From assembly GCF_900106845.1 (NCBI RefSeq), contig NZ_LT629850.1, positions 426,747 through 490,746 of the forward strand: a stretch of DNA of 64,000 nucleotides, read 5' to 3'. The stretch comes from Romboutsia timonensis. Lineage in GTDB: Bacteria > Bacillota > Clostridia > Peptostreptococcales > Peptostreptococcaceae. A model generated the notes under the pieces. The model was given only the letters and a program-made list of their open reading frames with translations. It was not told the DNA's origin and made no database searches. The position numbers and the translations under genes are program-made. Below are positions 1-6,717 of the stretch, piece after piece (positions within the stretch are counted from its first letter, which is position 1; each line of letters starts with the position of its first letter).

Positions 1-1
1 A

Positions 2-508
2 ACATTAGGCTCTTATATGCTAGTTTTAGCAAAGGTTGCAAAAGATTTTGATGAAGGTTTAAGTATGATAAGAGATGCTATAAATTCAGGTAAAGCTCTT
101 GAAAAATTAAAGGTATTTATAGAAAATCAAGGTGGAAATAAGAATGTAGTTGATGATTATACACTATTGCCTCAAGCATCAAAAATAGTGCCTATAAAAG
201 CAAATAAATCAGGATATATAAGCAAAATAGAAGCTGAAGAGGTTGGTATAGCTGCTATGATTTTAGGTGCAGGTAGAGAAACTAAAGAAGATTTACTTGA
301 TTTATCTGCTGGTATAGTGTTAGAGAAAAAAGTTGGAGATTACGTAAATGAAGGTGATATATTAGCGTATATGTACTTAAATAAAGAGGAAAAATTTGAG
401 CAAGCAAAAGAAAGATTTATAAATGCTTACTCAATAGTAGAAGAAAAAGTAGAACCTAAAAAGTTAATCTACGGAGTTGTAACTAAAAACGAAGTTAAAA
501 AATTCTAA
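2..508 (+). CDS. pdp: Pyrimidine-nucleoside phosphorylase, C-terminal part (5' end outside window)
   Basis: The reading frame is open from the first bases, so this is the last 168 residues of a longer protein. It resembles the C-terminal domain of pyrimidine/thymidine phosphorylases, which split pyrimidine (deoxy)nucleosides with phosphate into base and (deoxy)ribose-1-phosphate in nucleoside salvage. Visible marks are SGKALEKLKVFIENQGG, the ISKIEAEEVGIAAMILGAGR stretch and the biotinyl-like VLEKKVGDYVNEGDILA segment. The glycosyl-binding and phosphate-binding N-terminal domain lies upstream of the window. A strong terminator follows, so the gene ends its transcription unit. The choice between Pdp (uridine and thymidine) and DeoA (thymidine) cannot be made from this fragment. 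Confidence 0.88.
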   Translation, partial: TLGSYMLVLAKVAKDFDEGLSMIRDAINSGKALEKLKVFIENQGGNKNVVDDYTLLPQASKIVPIKANKSGYISKIEAEEVGIAAMILGAGRETKEDLLDLSAGIVLEKKVGDYVNEGDILAYMYLNKEEKFEQAKERFINAYSIVEEKVEPKKLIYGVVTKNEVKKF

Positions 509-521
509 TAATATGATTAAT

Positions 522-557
522 AAAAGCCTAACGTGTAAAAAATAACGTTAGGCTTTT
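522..557 (+). terminator. Rho-independent terminator after pdp
   Basis: A perfect 13-bp stem pairs 522-534 with 545-557, around GCCTAACG/CGTTAGGC, with a short A-rich loop and a terminal T run. Confidence 0.85.
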
Positions 558-600
558 AAACTTTTAAGAGTACAAAATTTATAACTTGTCGACAAATTTA

Positions 601-629
601 TTGAATTTTTTTATGCTTAGATTTATAAT
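601..629 (+). promoter_or_regulatory. Candidate housekeeping promoter for mltG
   Basis: TTGAAT at 601-606, a 17-nt spacer and TATAAT at 624-629 match a sigma-A promoter. It lies 39 nt upstream of the mltG start and just after the pdp terminator. Confidence 0.6.
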
Positions 630-667
630 ATAAAGGATATAAATATATATAAGGAGTAGATAACTTT

Positions 668-1714
668 ATGAATATAAATAAAAAAAAGTTAGGTATAATA
701 GGTGCTATTTCTATTATATCAGTAATATTGATATCGGTATTTATATTTACACAAATAGGTCCATATGATAAAAATAACAAAAAAGGTATAGTAGTTGAAA
801 TACCACAAGGGGCAACAACAAGTACTATATCAGATATTTTATATAAAAATAAATTAATAAAAAATAAAACAATGTTTAAAATATCTGTAAAACTAAGCAA
901 TAAAGCACAGCATTTTAAAGCAGGTAAATATTTATTTAATCAAACCTATTCAAATAAAGAAATAATTGAAGATATATCATCTGGTAAAATATACAATGAT
1001 GGAATAAAAATAACTATTCCAGAGGGATCTACTTCTAAAGAAATTGTTTCAATTCTTGTAGGACAAAAGTTAGGTAATGAAGAATCTTATGAAAAACTAA
1101 TATCAAATCCTAAGGAATTTTATAATCAATTTAAATTTCTAAAGGAAGAAGATATAACTTCATTAGAAGGATTTTTATATCCATCAACATATTATTTTGA
1201 TGAAAATGCATCTGAAAAGGAAGTATTAAGCGTAATGTTAAGTCAGTTTAATAAAGTATATACTGACAAGCTAAGAGATAGACAAAAAGAATTGAAAATG
1301 ACAATAGAACAAGTTGTAAATTTAGCATCTATAGTTGAAAAGGAAGCAGTACTAGATGAGGATAGGCCTATAATTGCTAGTGTATTTTATAATAGGCTAA
1401 AGATAGGAATGCCTCTTCAATCAGATGCAACTATACAGTATATATTTAAAGAAAGAAAAAAAATAGTAACATACAAGGATTTAGAAATAGATTCTCCATA
1501 TAATAGTTATAAAAATAAAGGTCTTCCTCCTACACCAATAGCAAGTCCAGGGATAAAGTCAATAGAGGCAACATTATATCCTGAAAAAACTGAATATTTA
1601 TATTTTGTAGCTAAGATGGATGGTGGAAATAATTATAGTACAAACTATGAAGATCATTTAAAATATGTAAAAGAATATAAAGATGAAAGAGATAGATTAA
1701 ATAAAGAAAAATAA
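668..1714 (+). CDS. mltG: Endolytic murein transglycosylase MltG
   Basis: MltG is a membrane-anchored lytic transglycosylase that cuts nascent glycan strands and is thought to set their length. The 348-residue protein has a short cytoplasmic Lys-rich N-terminus, one membrane segment (about 9-30), a LysM-like region (about 40-110) and the YceG catalytic domain. The domain shows EGFLYPSTYYF (167-177), ASIVEKEA (220-227, where the first Glu, about E224, is the expected catalytic residue), LQSDATIQY and GLPPTPIASPG. AAGGAG precedes the ATG. Upstream lies its own promoter; downstream is the trmR-trhP1-udk group, the same order as yrrL-yrrM-yrrN-udk in Bacillus. Length is normal for the family. Confidence 0.93.
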   Translation: MNINKKKLGIIGAISIISVILISVFIFTQIGPYDKNNKKGIVVEIPQGATTSTISDILYKNKLIKNKTMFKISVKLSNKAQHFKAGKYLFNQTYSNKEIIEDISSGKIYNDGIKITIPEGSTSKEIVSILVGQKLGNEESYEKLISNPKEFYNQFKFLKEEDITSLEGFLYPSTYYFDENASEKEVLSVMLSQFNKVYTDKLRDRQKELKMTIEQVVNLASIVEKEAVLDEDRPIIASVFYNRLKIGMPLQSDATIQYIFKERKKIVTYKDLEIDSPYNSYKNKGLPPTPIASPGIKSIEATLYPEKTEYLYFVAKMDGGNNYSTNYEDHLKYVKEYKDERDRLNKEK

Positions 1715-1746
1715 AATTAAGGGTTATTATTTGAGGTTTAAAATAT

Positions 1747-1778
1747 GGATTATGTCTTAAAATATTAAGATGTAATCC
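1747..1778 (+). promoter_or_regulatory. Hairpin between mltG and trmR
   Basis: GGATTA-TG-TCTTAA pairs with TTAAGA-TG-TAATCC around a 4-nt loop, with a symmetric 2x2 internal loop. No T run follows, so it is a poor terminator. It may be an mRNA-processing or stabilising hairpin within the operon. Confidence 0.4.
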
Positions 1779-1815
1779 TATATTAATGTTATTACTACTG
1801 TAAGGAGTGGATTTA

Positions 1816-2484
1816 ATGAGTAATATAGTAAATAATTTAGTAGAAGATTATATAAGAACTACATTAAAAGAAAAAGATGGGTTATTAAGAGAATTAGAAG
1901 AATATGCAAATGAGCATAATGTACCTATAGTTCATAAAGAAGTATCTGAACTTTTAAAGGTGCTATTAAAAATTCAAAAGCCAAAAAGAATATTAGAAGT
2001 AGGATGTGCGATAGGATACTCTTCTATACTTTTTGCATCTGTATTAGATGAAGATGTTGAGATAATAACAGTAGAGAGAAATGAAAAAATGATAGAAAAA
2101 GCTAAAGAAAATATAAAATTAGCAGGATTTGAAAAGAATATAACTATATTAGAGGGAGATGCCGAAGAAATATTAAAAGAAGTAGAAGGACCTTTTGATA
2201 TGATATTTATGGATGCAGCTAAAGGACAATATAAGTTATTTTATGACATGATAATAGATAAATTAAGAGTAGATGGTCTTTTAATCTCTGATAATATATT
2301 ATACAAAGGTATGGTAGCTCATGATGATTTTGTTATAAGAAGAAAGAAGACGATTGTAAAGAGAATGAGAAACTATTTAGATTATATATGTAACTGTGAC
2401 TATTTATCTACGTCGTTAATACCAATAGGAGATGGAGTTGCATTAAGTTATAAAAATAACAAAAGAGGTGATATTAATGAATAA
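1816..2484 (+). CDS. trmR: tRNA 5-hydroxyuridine methyltransferase TrmR (YrrM-type O-methyltransferase)
   Basis: This is a SAM-dependent family 3 O-methyltransferase of 222 residues. The glycine-rich SAM motif I is ILEVGCAIGYSSI, followed by ITVERNEKMIEKA and FDMIFMDAAKGQY (metal-binding Asp region). In Bacillus the ortholog YrrM/TrmR methylates 5-hydroxyuridine at wobble position 34 of tRNA to 5-methoxyuridine; this function is inferred from homology and from the U32-type neighbour. The ATG at 1816 was chosen because AAGGAG at 1802-1806 has correct spacing to it; a GTG at 1807 overlaps that site. The end overlaps the next gene by 8 nt, so the two are probably translationally coupled. Confidence 0.82.
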   Translation: MSNIVNNLVEDYIRTTLKEKDGLLRELEEYANEHNVPIVHKEVSELLKVLLKIQKPKRILEVGCAIGYSSILFASVLDEDVEIITVERNEKMIEKAKENIKLAGFEKNITILEGDAEEILKEVEGPFDMIFMDAAKGQYKLFYDMIIDKLRVDGLLISDNILYKGMVAHDDFVIRRKKTIVKRMRNYLDYICNCDYLSTSLIPIGDGVALSYKNNKRGDINE

Positions 2485-3388
2485 AGTAGAACTGTTAGCG
2501 GAAGCTTTTAATTTAGATTCATTAAAGTTAAATATAGAAAATGGTTGTGATGCAGTTTATATAGGTGATGAACTTAAAAACTTTTCTATAGATGAATTAA
2601 AGAAAAGTGTAGAGTATGCTCATAACAGAGATAAAAAGGTATATGTATCGTTAAATAAAATACCTCATGAAAATGATATAAATGAAATAAAAAGATATAT
2701 TAAATCTTTAATAGATACAGGTATAGATGCTATAGTCGTAATAGAACCTGGTATGTTAACTATTGTGAGAGATGTATGTGAGAATATAGAGATACATTTA
2801 AGTGATCAAGCTAATGTAACAAACTATGAAACTGCTAGTTTCTGGTACAATCAAGGCATAAAAAGAGTGATAGTTTCTAAAGAATTATCATGTGAAGAAA
2901 TAGGACAAATAAGATTAAAATCTCCTATTGATATGGATATAGAAGCATTAGTACATGGAGCTTTATTTATATCACACTCTGGTAGAAAGCTATTAAGTAA
3001 TTTCTTAAAAGGTAAGAATGCAGATGAAAATAATAGAATAAACTCTAAAAAATATAATTTAGTTGAAGAAAAGAGACCAGGAAAATACTTCCCAGTATAT
3101 GAAGATGAAAGAGGGACATTCTTATTTAATACAGAAGACTTATGTATGATAGAATATATACCAGAACTTATAAAATGTGGTATAACAAGCCTTAGAATTG
3201 ATGGAAAAATGAAAGATGATGAATATGTAGCAACTGCTGTAAAAGCTTACAGAAAAGCCATTGATGCATTTTATTCAGATCCTAATTCATGGGAATTTAA
3301 TCCTATTTGGTTAGAGGATTTAAATAAATTAAATAATAGGAATTTAACATCGGGATTTTATTTAGATAATCCTAATAAAGATGAGTAA
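2477..3388 (+). CDS. U32-family protein, TrhP1/YrrN-like tRNA hydroxylation factor
   Basis: This 303-residue protein belongs to peptidase family U32. In Bacillus, YrrN (TrhP1) and YrrO (TrhP2) are needed to make 5-hydroxyuridine-34, the substrate of TrmR encoded just upstream. The length fits YrrN rather than the longer YrrO. The family signature region reads EALVHGALFISHSGRKLLS, in which both usual signature cysteines are replaced (by Phe and Lys). The N-terminal half looks like the TIM-barrel part, and RIDGKMKDDEYVATAVKAYR is the usual C-terminal part. The ATG at 2477 follows AGAGGTG; a GTG at 2468 overlaps that site. No YrrO-like partner gene lies beside it. The tRNA role is inferred from context. 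Confidence 0.75.
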   Translation: MNKVELLAEAFNLDSLKLNIENGCDAVYIGDELKNFSIDELKKSVEYAHNRDKKVYVSLNKIPHENDINEIKRYIKSLIDTGIDAIVVIEPGMLTIVRDVCENIEIHLSDQANVTNYETASFWYNQGIKRVIVSKELSCEEIGQIRLKSPIDMDIEALVHGALFISHSGRKLLSNFLKGKNADENNRINSKKYNLVEEKRPGKYFPVYEDERGTFLFNTEDLCMIEYIPELIKCGITSLRIDGKMKDDEYVATAVKAYRKAIDAFYSDPNSWEFNPIWLEDLNKLNNRNLTSGFYLDNPNKDE

Positions 3389-3420
3389 AATAAAGCTATA
3401 TATTAAGGAGAACTGACATT

Positions 3421-4050
3421 ATGAATGATAACAAAAGACCGCTTATAATAGGTATAACGGGAGGAACAGGGTCAGGTAAAAGTACTGTTTGTAAAGCTAT
3501 AATAGATAATATACCTGAAGAAAACATAGCCACGCTAGAGCAAGATGCATATTATAAAGATCAATCTCATTTAACTTTTGAAGAAAGATTAAAAACAAAT
3601 TATGATCATCCACTTTCTTTTGATAATAAATTACTTATAAAGCATATAGAAGAATTATGCGAAGGAAAAACTATAGAAAAGCCAATATATGATTATGAAT
3701 TACACACTAGAAAGCAAAATGAAACAGTAACTATATCTCCTAAAGATATAATTATAGTTGAAGGAATAATGATACTTGAAGATGAAGAGTTAAGAGATAA
3801 GTTAGATATAAAAATATATGTGGATACAGAAGATGATATAAGAATACTTAGAAGAATACAAAGAGATATAAAAGAGAGAGGAAGAACTGTAGATTCAGTT
3901 ATAGAACAATATTTATCAACAGTAAAACCTGCACATGATCAATTTATAGAACCATATAAAAAATATGCTGATATAATAATGCCAGAAGGTGGACAAAACG
4001 AAGTTGCTATAGATATAGTTATAACTAAAATAAAAACTCAATTAAATTAA
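3421..4050 (+). CDS. udk: Uridine kinase
   Basis: Udk phosphorylates uridine and cytidine to UMP and CMP in pyrimidine salvage. The 209-residue protein has the P-loop [12 protein letters not shown] (residues 12-23), the EQDAYYKD segment that contacts the nucleoside, YDYELHTR and the lid region [13 protein letters not shown]. Start and AAGGAG spacing are regular, 32 nt after the U32 gene. The position after trmR/trhP1 matches the Bacillus yrrMNO-udk order. No odd features. Confidence 0.94.
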   Translation: MNDNKRPLIIGITGGTGSGKSTVCKAIIDNIPEENIATLEQDAYYKDQSHLTFEERLKTNYDHPLSFDNKLLIKHIEELCEGKTIEKPIYDYELHTRKQNETVTISPKDIIIVEGIMILEDEELRDKLDIKIYVDTEDDIRILRRIQRDIKERGRTVDSVIEQYLSTVKPAHDQFIEPYKKYADIIMPEGGQNEVAIDIVITKIKTQLN

Positions 4051-4067
4051 TTATAATAAAGTATTAA

Positions 4068-4105
4068 CCCCTTAGATATTGTTAAAAATAAAAATATCTA
4101 AGGGG
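4068..4105 (+). promoter_or_regulatory. Hairpin that sequesters the pbp ribosome binding site
   Basis: A perfect 13-bp inverted repeat (CCCCTTAGATATT at 4068-4080 and its complement at 4093-4105) lies between udk and the PBP gene. Its 3' arm contains AAGGGG, the only plausible Shine-Dalgarno for the ATG at 4113. No T run follows, so simple termination is unlikely. Folding of this arm would mask the ribosome binding site. Confidence 0.6.
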
Positions 4106-4112
4106 TGATTTT

Positions 4113-5792
4113 ATGCCAAGAAAAACTATTTTACCAAAACAAATAATTCGAAGAGCATACAGTATATTTTTTATATTTATAATAGGGTATCTAGTATTAG
4201 TATATAGAATTATAGATATCCAATTTATAGACTCAGATTTATATCAAGAAAAAATAGAAAATCAAAATACTAGGAAAATAGAACTAAATAGTGGAAGAGG
4301 AACAATATACGATAGAAATAAAAAGCCGTTAACAGATACAAAAATATCTAAGATAATAGTAGTACCCAAAAATCAGATTTTAAACGATAACGAAACTAAA
4401 GACTTAGTAAATAAAATAATAAAAGATGAAAGTGGAGACTTAAAAACAGATATTGAATACAAGGTATTAGAATCTGTAGTTGAAATAGAAACTAAAAGTA
4501 TAGATTACAATTTAGAAAAACAGCTAGAAGAAAAAGGTGTAATAGTAGAGAATAAAAAGCTAAGATATTCATCAGATGGTCTTTTATCTCATACGATAGG
4601 ATATATAAGCAGTGTAGATAAGATAGGTCAATACGGAATAGAGAAAAGCATGGAAGAATTACTTAATAATTCTCATGAAGAATATGTCTCTGTATTTAAA
4701 GCTGGGCAAGCAGGGAATGAAGGTAATAAAAATGTAGGGATATTAAAAGGTACTATAAAAACAGTAGATAAAAATGATGATGATAAACATATTAAGTTAA
4801 CAATAGATAAAGATATTCAAAGTATAGTTGAAGATACAGTTGATAAAGAGGATAATCCTAGTGCAGTAGTAATATCTGATGTAAACACAGGAGAGATATT
4901 AGCAATAAGTTCTAGACCTACATTTGATCAGTATGATTTGTCTAAATACATAAATAGTAGGGATGGAGAGACTATGAATAGAGCTATTCAAGTTAATTAC
5001 CCTATTGGATCTATATTTAAGATAGTAGTTCTTTATGCAGCATTAGAAAATAATATAATAGATGAAAATTATACATATGAATGTAGTGGAAGTATAACTA
5101 TAGGAAATAATAATGAGATATTAAATTGTAATAAATTAGATGGACATGGACCACAGACATTAAAAGATGCATTTTCAAACTCATGTAACCCTGCGTTTTT
5201 AGATATAGCAATGAAGGTAGGAAAGGAAAAAATAATAGAGGCAGCTAGAAAACTACATATGGAAGAGAAAGTGGATATAGGATTAGAAGAAGAGAACTTT
5301 GATTTAATTCCAGATAATATATCTATAAGAAACTTGGCAATAGGTCAAGGCAGCATGGAGTTTACTCCAATACAAGTAAACCAAATGACTCAAATTATAG
5401 CTAATAATGGAACATATAAACCATTGTATTTATATGATAGTATATTAGACTCAAATAAAAATATAATTAAAACATTTAAGAAGACTAAAAGTGAAGATAT
5501 AATATCTCCATATTCAATTAGTAAGGTAAAAGAGCTAATGAAAAATGTATCTAAAGAAGGCACAGGTAAAGAGTTAAATGATTTACCTGGTGGATGTGGA
5601 GTAAAAACTGGGACAGCCCAAAGTACTGTGAATAATATAAAGGTAAATCATAGTTGGATAACTGGCTTTTATCCTGAAAATAAACCTAAATATGCTATAA
5701 CAGTATTAGTTGAGGGTAATGAAAATGGAAACAAACAAGCATTACCAATATTCAAAGAAATATGCATGAAAATAAATAATAAAATTAAATAA
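4113..5792 (+). CDS. Class B penicillin-binding protein (transpeptidase)
   Basis: A membrane-anchored D,D-transpeptidase of 559 residues that cross-links peptidoglycan. There is one N-terminal membrane segment (about 15-33), a dimerisation/pedestal domain starting with GRGTIYDRNKKPL (about 62-74), and the transpeptidase domain with SIFK (S300, K303), SCN (357-359) and KTGTAQ (from K498). It lacks PASTA domains and is shorter than SpoVD or PBP2 of most Firmicutes. In C. difficile a PBP gene also lies directly before sigK, so a sporulation role (cortex or forespore wall) is a reasonable inference. Translation may be controlled by the upstream hairpin. A spoVD-like or pbpA-like name would be a guess. 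Confidence 0.88.
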   Translation: MPRKTILPKQIIRRAYSIFFIFIIGYLVLVYRIIDIQFIDSDLYQEKIENQNTRKIELNSGRGTIYDRNKKPLTDTKISKIIVVPKNQILNDNETKDLVNKIIKDESGDLKTDIEYKVLESVVEIETKSIDYNLEKQLEEKGVIVENKKLRYSSDGLLSHTIGYISSVDKIGQYGIEKSMEELLNNSHEEYVSVFKAGQAGNEGNKNVGILKGTIKTVDKNDDDKHIKLTIDKDIQSIVEDTVDKEDNPSAVVISDVNTGEILAISSRPTFDQYDLSKYINSRDGETMNRAIQVNYPIGSIFKIVVLYAALENNIIDENYTYECSGSITIGNNNEILNCNKLDGHGPQTLKDAFSNSCNPAFLDIAMKVGKEKIIEAARKLHMEEKVDIGLEEENFDLIPDNISIRNLAIGQGSMEFTPIQVNQMTQIIANNGTYKPLYLYDSILDSNKNIIKTFKKTKSEDIISPYSISKVKELMKNVSKEGTGKELNDLPGGCGVKTGTAQSTVNNIKVNHSWITGFYPENKPKYAITVLVEGNENGNKQALPIFKEICMKINNKIK

Positions 5793-5870
5793 AAAAAAAT
5801 AAATATAGCAATTAAAACAGGTCACCTTCATATAATTTAAAATGACATGAAATAAAAAGGGGGTGGCCTT

Positions 5871-6521
5871 TTGACGATCTTAAAATCATTTGAAAAACCA
5901 TTAACCCCTGAAGAAGAATTAAAATATCTAACAAAATTTAAGGAAGAACAAGATGAACACGCAAAGGAAGTTTTAATAGAGAGAAACATGAGACTAGTAG
6001 CTCATATAGCTAAAAAATACAATAACTCTAGTGAGGATCAAGACGATTTAATATCTATAGGTACTATAGGGCTTATTAAAGCTATAGAAACTTATAATAT
6101 AGAAAAAGGTACGAGGCTTGCAACTTATGCATCTAAATGTATTGAAAATGAGATTCTTATGAATATTAGAACTAATAAGAAAAATAAAGTTCAAGTATCT
6201 CTTCAAGATCCTATAGGTATGGATAAGGAAGGTAATGAAATTAGTCTTATTGATGTTTTAGGGACAGATATTGATTATATATTAGACCAAGTAGAATTAA
6301 AGGTTCAAATTAGTAAACTATATGAACAATTAGATAAAATACTCACTAAGAGAGAGAAAGAGATTATACTATTAAGGTATGGTCTAACTACGTGTGGATA
6401 TAAGACACAAAGGGAAATTGCTGAAAAATTAGAAATATCAAGATCATATGTATCTAGGATTGAAAAGAGAGCATTGAAAAAGTTACAAAAAGAACTAAAA
6501 TCAGAAAAAAGCCTTATTTAA
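5871..6521 (+). CDS. sigK: RNA polymerase sigma factor SigK (mother-cell sporulation sigma), uninterrupted, no pro-sequence
   Basis: Late mother-cell sigma factor of 216 residues. Region 2 reads RNMRLVAHIAKKYNNSSEDQ followed by DLISIGTIGLIKAIETYN and the -10-binding part RLATYASKCIENEILMNIR; region 4 holds LTKREKEIILLRYGL and the helix-turn-helix QREIAEKLEISRSYVSRIEKR. The start is TTG at 5871 after AAGGGGGTGG. The N-terminus begins at KSFEKPLTPEEE, equivalent to the mature Bacillus protein, so the membrane-binding pro-peptide removed by SpoIVFB is absent, as in C. difficile. No skin-type element interrupts the gene. Directly upstream, CATATAAT (about 5830) could be a sporulation -10 element, but no good -35 could be fixed. 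Confidence 0.92.
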   Translation: MTILKSFEKPLTPEEELKYLTKFKEEQDEHAKEVLIERNMRLVAHIAKKYNNSSEDQDDLISIGTIGLIKAIETYNIEKGTRLATYASKCIENEILMNIRTNKKNKVQVSLQDPIGMDKEGNEISLIDVLGTDIDYILDQVELKVQISKLYEQLDKILTKREKEIILLRYGLTTCGYKTQREIAEKLEISRSYVSRIEKRALKKLQKELKSEKSLI

Positions 6522-6539
6522 CTAAATAAGGCTTTTTTT
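6505..6539 (+). terminator. Terminator overlapping the sigK stop codon
   Basis: AAAAGCCTTATTTA pairs with TAAATAAGGCTTTT and is followed by a T7 run. The sigK TAA (6519-6521) lies in the loop. Confidence 0.85.
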
Positions 6540-6717
6540 GTTGAAAAGTTCATGATTAGACAATCAAAAACGACAAAAAAACTTACATGAATCTGCTAAC
6601 ATTAATTATATAGCAAAAAGTATTAATATCATCTTGGTTTATACAGAAAAATTAGTTAAAAATACAGTTAAATTTAGATAAAGTTAATTAAATGAAAAAA
6701 GGATGGTGATTAATATA

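Noticed and set aside
4068-4105. Hairpin after udk as an ordinary rho-independent terminator
   Set aside because: No T run follows the 3' arm, and the arm contains the ribosome binding site of the next gene, so a translational role is more likely.
5871-6521. Skin-like prophage insertion in sigK
   Set aside because: The sigK frame is continuous and no recombinase or phage genes are present around it.
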